Below, in pieces: positions 9,217 to 17,704 of a stretch of DNA of 64,000 nucleotides. Numbering within the stretch: the stretch's first letter is position 1; each line of letters starts with the position of its first letter. Position numbers and translations under genes: made by a program. Below the pieces are notes generated by a model that saw only the letters and a list, made by a program, of their open reading frames with translations, did no database searches and was not told the origin of the DNA. The stretch comes from Acetobacteraceae bacterium. Its GTDB lineage: Bacteria > Pseudomonadota > Alphaproteobacteria > Acetobacterales > Acetobacteraceae. Where the stretch lies: assembly GCA_947475245.1 (NCBI GenBank), contig CANJLW010000003.1:124001-188000 (forward strand), in the 5' to 3' direction.

Positions 9217-10107
9217 ATGACGGCCTCGCCCGATCGGGTCGCCACCTGGGCCAGCGTTGCGTTTGTCCCGCTTTGGAGTTCCGGGGTGCTGTTCGGCGTC
9301 CTGGCGCTGCGGCATGGCCCGCCATTCGCCGTAACCGGCCTGCGCTTTGCCGTCGCAACCGCGATCCTTGCGACATTGGCGCTGTTGCGTGGCATGCGTT
9401 GGCCCAGAGGCGCGGCGTTAGGCCACGCGGCGATGGTCGGCCTGCTGATGCAGGGTGCGCATTACGCGGGGATCTATGCCGGCCTCGCCGCAGGGATGCC
9501 GGCCGGCGTTACCGGACTGATCGTCGGGTTGATTCCCATCGTAACCGCGATCGGCGCGGTGCCTATTCTGGGCGAGCCGTTTACCCAGCGTCGCGCCTGG
9601 GCAGCCGCATCGGGCGTCGCGGCAGCGGTCTTTGTCTCCAGGAACGGTCTGGCGACCGGTTCAACAGTCCCCATCGCGCCGGCGGCAATGGGCCTGGGGG
9701 CTTTGGCGCTGTTCAGCGGCGCGGGCGCGACACTCTGGCAAAAGCGTTTTGGCATGGGCGGCGCCGATCTCCCTTCCGCGGCCGTGCAACTCGCGGTCGG
9801 GACGCTGATCATGACGGTGTGCTGGGGCCTGTTGGAGCGCGACAGTCCGGGGATCGCCTGGAGTCCGGCGTTTCTGGTTCCGTTCCTGTGGCTTGTTGTC
9901 GCGAACTCCGTAGGCGCGACTTTGCTGCTGCTTTGGCTTTTGGCCCGTGGGGCTGCCGGGCGGGTAACCGGCCTTTTCTTCCTTGTGCCCCCGGTCACCG
10001 CGCTGGCCGCCGCGCCGATGCTCGACGAATGGCCGCAGCCGACAACCCTGATCGCAATTACCCTCGGCGCGCTTTCAGTTCGATTGCTGATGACCGAGCG
10101 CCGGTAG
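9217..10107 (+). CDS. EamA/DMT-superfamily transporter
   Basis: A 296-residue inner-membrane protein with about ten hydrophobic segments arranged as two five-helix halves, as in drug/metabolite transporters of the EamA (RhaT) family. Family-like features include LRHGPPFAVTGLRFAVA early in the first half, IVGLIPIVTAIGAVPILGEP closing the first half, and FFLVPPVTALAAAPMLDEWP near the end. The ATG at 9217 was taken as start; an in-frame TTG at 9196 is possible, and neither has a strong ribosome binding site. It lies between the monooxygenase and sarcosine oxidase genes and may export or import a metabolite of that pathway. The substrate is unknown. Confidence 0.85.
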   Translation: MTASPDRVATWASVAFVPLWSSGVLFGVLALRHGPPFAVTGLRFAVATAILATLALLRGMRWPRGAALGHAAMVGLLMQGAHYAGIYAGLAAGMPAGVTGLIVGLIPIVTAIGAVPILGEPFTQRRAWAAASGVAAAVFVSRNGLATGSTVPIAPAAMGLGALALFSGAGATLWQKRFGMGGADLPSAAVQLAVGTLIMTVCWGLLERDSPGIAWSPAFLVPFLWLVVANSVGATLLLLWLLARGAAGRVTGLFFLVPPVTALAAAPMLDEWPQPTTLIAITLGALSVRLLMTERR

Positions 10108-10146
10108 AGCTTGACGCCTGATCGGCATCACTTTCATGTGTCCCGC

Positions 10147-11409
10147 ATGATGGCGGGTTCGATTCAGACATTCTCATTCAAGCAATTGCTGCGCCGAGCT
10201 TTCGGCGGCGCATGGACACCGCAATGGCGCGATCCGGAACCGCAAGCCGGCTACGACGTGGTGATTGTCGGTGCCGGTGGGCATGGCCTGGCGACGGCCT
10301 ATTACCTCGCCGCCGAGTTCGGCATTCGTAATGTCGCCGTGCTGGACAAAGGTTGGTTGGGCGGCGGCAACACGGGACGCAACACGACCATCATCCGGTC
10401 GAACTACCTGTGGGACGAAAGCGCCGCGATCTACGAACACGCGCTGAAGCTTTGGGAAACACTCTCGCAGACGCTGAACTACAACGTGATGTACAGCCCG
10501 CGCGGCGTCATGATGCTCGCTCATTCCGTGCACGACACACAGGTTTTCAAGCGGCACGTTCATGCCAACCGCTTGCAGGGCATCGACAATGAGTGGCTCA
10601 CCCCGACACAGGCCCAGGCGTTCTGTCCACCCCTGTATATTGGATCGGACGCGCGCTACCCGGTGATGGGTGCCGCCCTGCAACGACGCGGCGGCATTGC
10701 TCGGCACGACGCGGTGGCCTGGGGCTATGCGCGCGCGGCAAGCGCCCTCGGTGTCGACATCATCCAGAACTGCGAAGTGATCGGCATCGATCGTGACGCG
10801 GATGGTGCCGTCACCGGCGTCCAAACCACGCGCGGGCCAATCGCGGCATCCCGCGTCGGCGTCGTCGCCGCCGGCCATACCAGCGTGCTGATGAACATGG
10901 CGGGCCTGCGGATGCCGCTGGAGTCCTTCCCTTTGCAGGCGCTTGTCAGCGAGCCCATTAAACCGGCGATGCCCTGCGTGGTTATGTCCAATACCGTCCA
11001 CGCCTATATCTCGCAGTCGGACAAAGGTGAATTGGTGATCGGCGCGGGCACCGATGTCTACCCGTCCTATAGTCAGGCGGGCGGGCTGCATATCGCGGAA
11101 CACACACTCGATGCGATTTGCGAGTTGTTTCCGACCTTTCGTCGACTCAGGATGTTGCGCAACTGGGGCGGCATCGTCGACACGACGCCGGATCGCTCGC
11201 CGATCATCGGGCTTACTCCCGTGCCGGGGTTGTTCGTCAACTGCGGTTGGGGAACGGGCGGCTTCAAGGCCACGCCAGGCTCGGGTCATGTTTTCGCCGC
11301 GACCATCGCGACCGGCATACCACATCCCATCGCCGAACCATTCAGTCTGGATCGCTTCCGCACAGGACGGTTGATCGACGAAGCCGCCGCCGCCGCGGTG
11401 TCGCACTGA
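10147..11409 (+). CDS. soxB: Sarcosine oxidase beta subunit
   Basis: A 420-residue flavoprotein matching the beta subunit of heterotetrameric sarcosine oxidase. Near the N-terminus is the FAD-binding Rossmann motif [19 protein letters not shown], then the family signature [17 protein letters not shown]. Later come [14 protein letters not shown] and the C-terminal [14 protein letters not shown]. The enzyme oxidatively demethylates sarcosine to glycine, passing one-carbon units to tetrahydrofolate and electrons to oxygen. The ATG at 10147 gives the usual family length (an upstream TTG at 10111 would add 12 residues). It is the first gene of soxB-soxD-soxA; its TGA shares one base with the soxD start (TGATG). 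Confidence 0.93.
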   Translation: MMAGSIQTFSFKQLLRRAFGGAWTPQWRDPEPQAGYDVVIVGAGGHGLATAYYLAAEFGIRNVAVLDKGWLGGGNTGRNTTIIRSNYLWDESAAIYEHALKLWETLSQTLNYNVMYSPRGVMMLAHSVHDTQVFKRHVHANRLQGIDNEWLTPTQAQAFCPPLYIGSDARYPVMGAALQRRGGIARHDAVAWGYARAASALGVDIIQNCEVIGIDRDADGAVTGVQTTRGPIAASRVGVVAAGHTSVLMNMAGLRMPLESFPLQALVSEPIKPAMPCVVMSNTVHAYISQSDKGELVIGAGTDVYPSYSQAGGLHIAEHTLDAICELFPTFRRLRMLRNWGGIVDTTPDRSPIIGLTPVPGLFVNCGWGTGGFKATPGSGHVFAATIATGIPHPIAEPFSLDRFRTGRLIDEAAAAAVSH

Positions 11410-11669
11410 TGCTGTTGATCCCCTGCCCCTGGTGCGGCCCGCGCCCGGAAAACGAATTCCACCATGCCGGGCAAGCCCATATCGCGCGGCCCGAGGACCC
11501 TGCCGCCGTCGACGATGCAACCTGGGCCGAATACCTTTACTTGCGCACCAACCCAAAGGGCGCACATGCCGAACGGTGGCGGCATAGTCACGGGTGCGGC
11601 CGGTTTTTCAATAGCGTGCGAGATACCGTTACGGATCGCATTGCCTCGACGACACGGCCGAACGCATGA
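11409..11669 (+). CDS. soxD: Sarcosine oxidase delta subunit
   Basis: An 86-residue protein matching SoxD, the small zinc-binding subunit. It begins [17 protein letters not shown], giving the CPWCG zinc-binding pair, and continues with YLYLRTNPKGAHAERWRHSHGCGRFF, where the His and Cys supply further ligands. In heterotetrameric sarcosine oxidase the delta subunit is structural and helps assemble alpha, beta and gamma. It overlaps soxB by one base at its start and soxA by four bases (ATGA) at its end, so the three genes are translationally coupled. The gene order soxB-soxD-soxA is the standard one. Confidence 0.93.
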   Translation: MLLIPCPWCGPRPENEFHHAGQAHIARPEDPAAVDDATWAEYLYLRTNPKGAHAERWRHSHGCGRFFNSVRDTVTDRIASTTRPNA

Positions 11670-14600
11670 GCCAGACCCTCCGCATTCCCTCCGGTGGCAG
11701 GATCGACCGCGCGCAGACCTTGGCGTTCAGCTTTGACGGTAAACCCATGCAAGGGTGCGTGGGCGATACGCTGGCCTCCGCCCTGCTCGCGAACGGCGTG
11801 CATCTCGTCGGCCGTTCCTTCAAGTACCACCGCCCACGCGGGATCCTCTCCGCCGGGTCGGAAGAACCGAATGCGCTGGTCACGGTGGATCGCGGCGGCG
11901 GGCGTGTTACCCCCAATCTACGGGCCACGCAGGTCGAACTGTATGACGGGCTGCGCGCGACCAGTCAGAACCGCTGGCCCTCCCTGGGTTTTGATGCCGG
12001 CGAGGTCGCGGGGCTGGCGTCGCCCCTGCTTTCGGCGGGCTTCTACTACAAGACCTTCATGTCGCCGCCCACGTACTGGAAGCGGTTTTATGAACCGCTG
12101 ATCAGGCGCGCCGCGGGATTGGGCCGAGCACCGCGGCTGCCGGACCCGGATCGGTATCAACACCGATATGCGCATTGCGACGTGTTGGTTATCGGCGCCG
12201 GTCCGGCCGGATTGGCGGCGGCCCTATCGGCGTCGGTCAACGGCGCCCGCGTCATCCTGTGCGACGAGCAGGCGGAGCTTGGCGGGTCGTTGCTGTCGGA
12301 AATTGATGCCACGATCGACGGTTGGCCCGCGCAGGCCTGGTTGGCGGAAACGCTGACAATGCTGGCGGGTCGCGCCACGTTGCTGCCGCGCACCACGGCG
12401 TTCGGCTGGTATCCCGACAACATGATCGGTCTTTGCGAGCGCGTGACCGATCACACCGCCTCACCGGACTCGAACATGCCGCGGGAGCGTCTGTGGCATA
12501 TCCGAGCGGCCCAGGTCGTGATCGCCACCGGAGCCATTCAGCGGCCGATGGTTTTCCCCGGCAACGATCGACCGGGCATCATGCTGGCCGAGGCTGCGCG
12601 CACCTACCTCAACCGTTATGGTGTCAAAGTCGGCTCCAGGGTACTGATCGCGACGGTCGACGACAGCGCCTATCGCGTTGCGCTCGACCTGGCCCGCGCC
12701 GGCGTGACGATCGTCGGGATCGCCGATCGTCGGACTTCGCCCACCGGAGAAGCCGTCGCCGCCGTGGCCGCCGCCGGCATCCCGATCCATACCGAGAGCG
12801 AAATCCTCGGAACCAGGGGCCGTATGCGGGTGCGGGCGGCGAAGCTGTCCGGTCCTCCGGGCACCGTGCGGTGCGATACGATCCTGATGTCCGGCGGTTG
12901 GACACCCAGCGTTCACCTGTTCTCCCAATCACGCGGGAAGCTGCGCTTCGACGGGACGAGTGGATCGTTTCTGCCGGGGCAGTCGGCTGCTCGGGAACGT
13001 TCCATCGGCGCATGCGCCGGGATTTTCGGTCTGGCCGCCGTGCTGGAATCGGGCGGGGGGCGCACCTTCTCGGTGACGGGCGAGCCCGCGATGAATGTCG
13101 TCGCCCGTCCGTCGGCGGCTGACGCTGGCTCGCGGACGTTTGTGGACTTCCAAAACGACGTAACGACAAAGGATCTGCTGGTCGCGACGCAGGAGGGATT
13201 CCGCGCGATCGAACACGTCAAGCGCTACACGACCAGTGGCATGGCGACCGATCAGGGCAAGACGTCGAACATGAACGCGCTGGCGACCGTGGCGGAGATG
13301 GTCGACAGGTCGATGCCGGAAGTCGGACTGACCACGTTCCGTCCGCCCTACACGCCGGTCACCTTCGGCACGTTGGCCGGATCGTCGCGCGGCATCTTGT
13401 TTGATCCCGTCCGCACGACGCCGATCCACGCCTGGGCCGCCGCCAAGGGCGCGGTGTTCGAGGATGTCGGGACATGGAAGCGTGCGCGCTACTTCCCCGT
13501 CGGTACCGAGAACATGGACACAGCGGTCGCCCGGGAATGCCGAGCGGTGCGGGAAGATGCGGGCATCTTCGATGCGAGCACGTTGGGGAAGATCGAAGTC
13601 GTCGGGCCGGACGCAACGGAGTTTCTGAACCGCCTGTATACCGGCGACTTTTCGAATCTGCCCGTTGGCCGCTGCCGCTATGCCGTGCTGACAGGAGAGG
13701 ACGGGTTCGTGCGCGACGACGGTGTGATCGCCCGTCTCGCCCCGGATCGCTATCATGTGACGACCACAACGGGTGGCGCGGCATTTGTGCTGAACCTGAT
13801 GGAGGACTACCTCCAAACCGAATTCCCGGAACTGCGGGTTTGGCTCACCTCCGTCACCGAGCAGTGGGCGGTCATTGCCATTCAAGGGCCGCGTTCGGCT
13901 GAAATCGTTGCGCCGCTGGTCGCCGGGATCGATCTGCCCGCGCTGCCCCACATGGGCGTTGCGCAGTGCACTGTCGCGGGCGTGGCGGCACGACTGTTCC
14001 GCGTCAGCTTTACCGGCGAACTGGGCTTCGAGATCAACGTTCCCGCCGGCTTCGGGCAATGGGTCTGGGACACAGCGATGGCCGCGTCGCCAACCCCCTA
14101 TGGCACCGAAGCCATGCATGTCCTCCGCGCGGAGAAAGGTTACCTCATCGTCGGTCAGGAAACCGACGGCACCGTGACGCCCATCGATCTGGGGCTGGGG
14201 TGGACGATCGGGCGCAAGAAGCGGGACTTTGTCGGCAAGCGCTCACTGGCTCGTCCGGACATGGTGCCCGCCGACCGCAAGCAATTGGTGGGTCTTCTTA
14301 CGGACGACCCATCGACGGTGCTGGAGGAAGGCGCGCAGCTCGTCGATCCGCGACACTCCCTCGGCCCGGCGATCGGCCATGTCACTTCCTCCTACCGCAG
14401 CGAGGCCGTCGGACGATCGATCGCGCTCGCCTTGCTCGAAGGCGGGCGCAGTCGTTGGAACGAGCCGCTGCTGATCGCCATGGCCGATCGCGTTATCGGC
14501 GTGACCGTGACCGACCCGGTGTTCCACGATAAGGCGGGTACGCGATTGATGGCTCCGTTGCCCCCCGGCGGCGGCGGCGAAGCGGTTCCGCCGCAGTCGA

Positions 14601-15163
14601 TCACCAACCCTCTGTCCGCACTGGCGGCGATTTCCCCGGCTTCGGCGCTGGTACGATTGACCGCGCTGGCCCATACTCTGCGCTTGAGCGTACGCGCCAG
14701 TAACGCCGCGGCGACCACGATCGGTCGCGCCCTGGGTGTTTTGCTGGGAACGGTTCCCAATCGCGCGGTCATCTCACGCGATCGTGTCGCGCTTTGGTTG
14801 GGACCTGAGGAATGGCTGGTGCTCGCGCCGGATAGCGAGACCACCCTGGCTCAGCGCGCCGGGAGCGCCGGCGGCGACCACCCGGTCAGTATCGTCGATG
14901 TCTCCCACCGGGCGGTATCGATTGAAATCGCCGGGACGCACGCGGCGCTATGCCTGAACGCCTTCTGCGCGCTCGATCTGCATCCCTCCGCCTTCCCGAT
15001 CGGCATGTGCACCCGCACCCTTCTGGGGAAAGCCGAGATCGTGCTGTGGCGATTGGGTATGGAAACGTTCCACATCGAAGTCGCCCGGTCGCTCGCGTCC
15101 TATGCCTGGCATTGCCTGGAAGACGCGCGCCGGGAATTCCTCGACCCCGAAGGGTCGTGCTAA
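11666..15163 (+). CDS. soxA: Sarcosine oxidase alpha subunit fused to gamma subunit
   Basis: A single frame of 1165 residues, longer than the roughly 1000 of ordinary alpha subunits. Residues 10-100 resemble the 2Fe-2S-fold domain (GRSFKYHRPRGILSAGSEEPN). About residue 170 starts the NAD/FAD domain (VLVIGAGPAGLAAALSAS). The region about 600-960 is a glycine-cleavage T-protein-like folate domain (GEDGFVRDDGVIARL, FTGELGFEINV, LRAEKGYLIVGQETDGT). After a Gly/Pro-rich linker near residues 963-985 comes about 180 residues resembling SoxG, with LGPEEWLVLAPD, VDVSHRAVSIEI and MCTRTLLGKAEIVLWR. No separate soxG follows, and there is no stop or start at the junction, so the gamma subunit appears genuinely fused to alpha. 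It starts by ATGA overlap with soxD. Confidence 0.9.
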   Translation: MSQTLRIPSGGRIDRAQTLAFSFDGKPMQGCVGDTLASALLANGVHLVGRSFKYHRPRGILSAGSEEPNALVTVDRGGGRVTPNLRATQVELYDGLRATSQNRWPSLGFDAGEVAGLASPLLSAGFYYKTFMSPPTYWKRFYEPLIRRAAGLGRAPRLPDPDRYQHRYAHCDVLVIGAGPAGLAAALSASVNGARVILCDEQAELGGSLLSEIDATIDGWPAQAWLAETLTMLAGRATLLPRTTAFGWYPDNMIGLCERVTDHTASPDSNMPRERLWHIRAAQVVIATGAIQRPMVFPGNDRPGIMLAEAARTYLNRYGVKVGSRVLIATVDDSAYRVALDLARAGVTIVGIADRRTSPTGEAVAAVAAAGIPIHTESEILGTRGRMRVRAAKLSGPPGTVRCDTILMSGGWTPSVHLFSQSRGKLRFDGTSGSFLPGQSAARERSIGACAGIFGLAAVLESGGGRTFSVTGEPAMNVVARPSAADAGSRTFVDFQNDVTTKDLLVATQEGFRAIEHVKRYTTSGMATDQGKTSNMNALATVAEMVDRSMPEVGLTTFRPPYTPVTFGTLAGSSRGILFDPVRTTPIHAWAAAKGAVFEDVGTWKRARYFPVGTENMDTAVARECRAVREDAGIFDASTLGKIEVVGPDATEFLNRLYTGDFSNLPVGRCRYAVLTGEDGFVRDDGVIARLAPDRYHVTTTTGGAAFVLNLMEDYLQTEFPELRVWLTSVTEQWAVIAIQGPRSAEIVAPLVAGIDLPALPHMGVAQCTVAGVAARLFRVSFTGELGFEINVPAGFGQWVWDTAMAASPTPYGTEAMHVLRAEKGYLIVGQETDGTVTPIDLGLGWTIGRKKRDFVGKRSLARPDMVPADRKQLVGLLTDDPSTVLEEGAQLVDPRHSLGPAIGHVTSSYRSEAVGRSIALALLEGGRSRWNEPLLIAMADRVIGVTVTDPVFHDKAGTRLMAPLPPGGGGEAVPPQSITNPLSALAAISPASALVRLTALAHTLRLSVRASNAAATTIGRALGVLLGTVPNRAVISRDRVALWLGPEEWLVLAPDSETTLAQRAGSAGGDHPVSIVDVSHRAVSIEIAGTHAALCLNAFCALDLHPSAFPIGMCTRTLLGKAEIVLWRLGMETFHIEVARSLASYAWHCLEDARREFLDPEGSC

Positions 15164-15199
15164 CGCTTGATCCCCAACTGATAATACGGAGAGGAAACC

Positions 15200-16000
15200 A
15201 TGGATTTCAAAGGCAAGGTCGCCCTGATCACAGGCGCGGGCAATGGTATCGGTCGGGCGACGGCCGTTGGTTTCGCCAGCCGTGGCGCGAAGGTCGTGGT
15301 CGTCGATCACGACAAGGCGGCCGGTGAGGCAACAGCGGGCATCCTGCGTCAGCAAGGCGGCGACTCACTGTTCATCGCTGCGGATGTGACGAAATCGAAC
15401 GACGTCCAGAACTACGTCAAGGCGACACTCGACGCCTATGGCCAGATCGATTGCTTCCATAACAACGCCGGCATCGAAGGCGCCATCGCGATGACGGCCG
15501 AGTATGACGAGGACATGTTCGACAAGATCATGTCGGTCAACGTCAAGGGCGTGTTCCTGGGTCTGCGCCACGTGCTGCCCGTGATGATCAAGCAGGGCCG
15601 CGGCGCGGTGGTCAACACGGCTTCGGTCGCGGGCCTGGTCGGCTCACCGGGCATGCCTGCCTATGTTGCGTCCAAGCACGCCGTGATCGGGCTGACCAAA
15701 ACCGCATCGGGCGAAGTGGCGCGCGCCGGCGTGCGGGTCAACGCGATCTGCCCAGGCCCCATCGATACGCGGATGATCCATTCGGTCGAATCCATGATCA
15801 ATCCAAACGACCCGTCCGGCGTCGGCAACACCTATCAGGCCAACATTCCGCTGGGTCGCTACGGCACCGCCGAAGAAGTCGCCAATCTGGTTCAGTTCCT
15901 CTGCTCCGATCTCGCGGCCAACATCACCGGCGCGCAGTACGTCGTCGATGGTGGGCGCACCGCCACCGGCGGCGCGGTGTCGAACTCCTTGGTTCGATAA
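15200..16000 (+). CDS. Short-chain dehydrogenase/reductase (SDR)
   Basis: A classical SDR of 266 residues beginning after GAGAGGAAACC. It shows the cofactor motif ITGAGNGIGRATA, the structural NNAG, a catalytic Ser in NTASVAGLVG and the YVASK catalytic Tyr/Lys pair, ending with YVVDGGRTATGG. An Asp-rich VVVDHD after the second strand favours NAD(H) over NADP(H). The substrate is unknown, although closest in style to glucose 1-dehydrogenase/3-oxoacyl-ACP-reductase-like SDRs. It is 36 bases after soxA, and a stem-loop separates it from the next SDR. Confidence 0.88.
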   Translation: MDFKGKVALITGAGNGIGRATAVGFASRGAKVVVVDHDKAAGEATAGILRQQGGDSLFIAADVTKSNDVQNYVKATLDAYGQIDCFHNNAGIEGAIAMTAEYDEDMFDKIMSVNVKGVFLGLRHVLPVMIKQGRGAVVNTASVAGLVGSPGMPAYVASKHAVIGLTKTASGEVARAGVRVNAICPGPIDTRMIHSVESMINPNDPSGVGNTYQANIPLGRYGTAEEVANLVQFLCSDLAANITGAQYVVDGGRTATGGAVSNSLVR

Positions 16001-16007
16001 CGAAAGA

Positions 16008-16038
16008 CCGGCCGGCTTCAGCGATTGAGGCCGGCCGG
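16008..16038 (+). terminator. GC-rich stem-loop between two SDR genes
   Basis: CCGGCCGGC and GCCGGCCGG pair perfectly over 9 bp around a 13-nt loop, 8 bases after the first SDR gene. A T-containing stretch (GGTTTTCATT) follows further down. It may terminate the sox-SDR transcript or act as a processing or attenuation signal before the following gene. Confidence 0.5.
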
Positions 16039-16069
16039 CTACGTTGGTTTTCATTGAGGGAGCTGTCCT

Positions 16070-16816
16070 ATGCCCAACCTGCTCGACGGTCGTCTTGCGC
16101 TGATCACCGGCGGAGGTTCCGGCATCGGTGAAGGCATCGCCCGCGCCATGGCCGCCAACGGCGCGCGAGTGATCGTCGCCGATGTCAATCTCGCCGGTGC
16201 CGCCCGGGTTGCCGCCTCCATCGGGGGCGACACCGCGCACTATGCGCTGGACGTCTCCGACCGCGCCGCGTGCGACGCGCTGGCCGCCTCGATCGGACAC
16301 GATATCGGCAATGTCTCGATTCTCGTGAACAATGCCGGGATCATCCGCCGCGGCAAGGTCGATGCCCCCAATACGCGGGCGGACTGGGACGCCACGATGG
16401 CGGTCAATCTGGATGGTCCCTACAACATGGTGACCGCCTTCCTCGATCAGTTGAAGGCTACCAAGGGCGCGGTCATCAACATTGGCTCGATCCAGAGTTT
16501 CGTCGCGCTGCCCAATTCCGCCGCCTATACCACGTCGAAGGCCGGCATTCGCGGTCTGACCAAAGCCCTGGCGATCGAGCTTTCCCCGCTCGGCATCAGG
16601 GTCAACGCCATCGGCCCGGGCCTGATCGCGACCCCGATCAACGCCGACGCCCGCCAGAACCCCGATTACATGCGCAACTTCGAAACCCGCATCCCGCTCG
16701 GCCGCCTCGGCGAACCGGCGGACATCGCAGGTCCCGCAGTCTTCCTGGCATCCGACCTGGCACGCTACGTCACCGGCCACACGATGCCGGTCGACGGCGG
16801 CTTTCTGTCGTTCTGA
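16070..16816 (+). CDS. Short-chain dehydrogenase/reductase (SDR)
   Basis: A second classical SDR, 248 residues, with LITGGGSGIGEGIA, NNAGIIRRGK, catalytic Ser in NIGSIQSF, YTTSK, and the ending YVTGHTMPVDGGF. The IVADVN after strand two suggests NAD(H) preference. The NNAGIIRR segment and overall pattern recall 2-deoxy-D-gluconate/gluconate-type dehydrogenases, but the substrate cannot be fixed. It is preceded by GAGGGAGCTGTCC, and the alpha/beta hydrolase starts two bases after its stop, so those two are cotranscribed. Confidence 0.88.
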   Translation: MPNLLDGRLALITGGGSGIGEGIARAMAANGARVIVADVNLAGAARVAASIGGDTAHYALDVSDRAACDALAASIGHDIGNVSILVNNAGIIRRGKVDAPNTRADWDATMAVNLDGPYNMVTAFLDQLKATKGAVINIGSIQSFVALPNSAAYTTSKAGIRGLTKALAIELSPLGIRVNAIGPGLIATPINADARQNPDYMRNFETRIPLGRLGEPADIAGPAVFLASDLARYVTGHTMPVDGGFLSF

Positions 16817-16818
16817 CC

Positions 16819-17703
16819 ATGGCACACAAAACCACGCTGACCCCGGTGCTGGAGATCGCCTACGAGGAGTCCGGTCCGGCCGACGGCATGCCCGTCATCC
16901 TGCTGCACGGCTTTCCCGACGATCCCCGTGCCTATGACGGCACTCTGCAACCGCTTGCGGCGGCGGGCTGTCGGGTCCTGGTGCCGTGGCTGCGCGGCTA
17001 CGGGCCGACCCGGTTCCTGAACCCGGCAACGCCGCGTTCAGGCCAGCAAGCGGCGCTGGGGGCCGATCTGCGGGACTTCATGGACGCCTTGGGCATCTCC
17101 CAGGCCATTCTCGGCGGCTACGACTGGGGAGGCCGAGCAGCGTGCATTGTCGCGGCGTTGTGGCCGGAACGGGTCAAGGGGCTGGTCAGTATCACCGGCT
17201 ACAACATTCAAAACATCGCCGCGTCCGTTACGCCGGCCGGCGCGATGCAGGAATTCCGCCATTGGTATCAATGGTATTTCAATACCGAACGCGGTCGCGC
17301 GGGCTTGGCCGCCAACCGCCACGATATCTGCCGCCTGCTGTGGAAGCTATGGTCGCCCAACTGGGACTTTGACGACGCGAAGTATGCGGCGACGGGGGCC
17401 AGCTTCGAAAACCCCGACTTCGTTGACGTCGTGATCCAGTCCTATCGCCACCGGCATCGGAATGCACCGGGCGATCCGGCGCTGGAACCCATCGAAGCGC
17501 TGCTCGCCAAGCAACCGCCGATTACCGTGCCGACGGTGGTGCTGCATGGGGCCGACGACGGTGTCGGCCCGGCGGAGCAATCGGTTCGGCATTCGGTGCA
17601 TTTCACCGGGCGGTACACCCGACGTGTCGTGCCGATCGCGGGTCACTTCCTGCCCCACGAAACGCCTGACGAAGTCGTTCAGGCGGTCCGGGAGCTGTTG
17701 TAG
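16819..17703 (+). CDS. Alpha/beta hydrolase, epoxide-hydrolase-like
   Basis: A 294-residue alpha/beta-hydrolase starting at the ATG at 16819, two bases after the SDR stop. It shows LLHGFPDDPRAYD (oxyanion region) and LGGYDWGGRAA at the nucleophile elbow. There residue 102 is Asp, as in epoxide hydrolases and haloalkane dehalogenases, rather than the Ser of esterases. The likely catalytic His is in PIAGHFLPHETP near the end. A cap region (WYQWYFNTERGR) lies between. Opening of an epoxide or dehalogenation is therefore the leading guess, with no evidence for a particular substrate. It ends one base before the convergent hpnJ. Confidence 0.82.
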   Translation: MAHKTTLTPVLEIAYEESGPADGMPVILLHGFPDDPRAYDGTLQPLAAAGCRVLVPWLRGYGPTRFLNPATPRSGQQAALGADLRDFMDALGISQAILGGYDWGGRAACIVAALWPERVKGLVSITGYNIQNIAASVTPAGAMQEFRHWYQWYFNTERGRAGLAANRHDICRLLWKLWSPNWDFDDAKYAATGASFENPDFVDVVIQSYRHRHRNAPGDPALEPIEALLAKQPPITVPTVVLHGADDGVGPAEQSVRHSVHFTGRYTRRVVPIAGHFLPHETPDEVVQAVRELL

Positions 17704-17704
17704 C

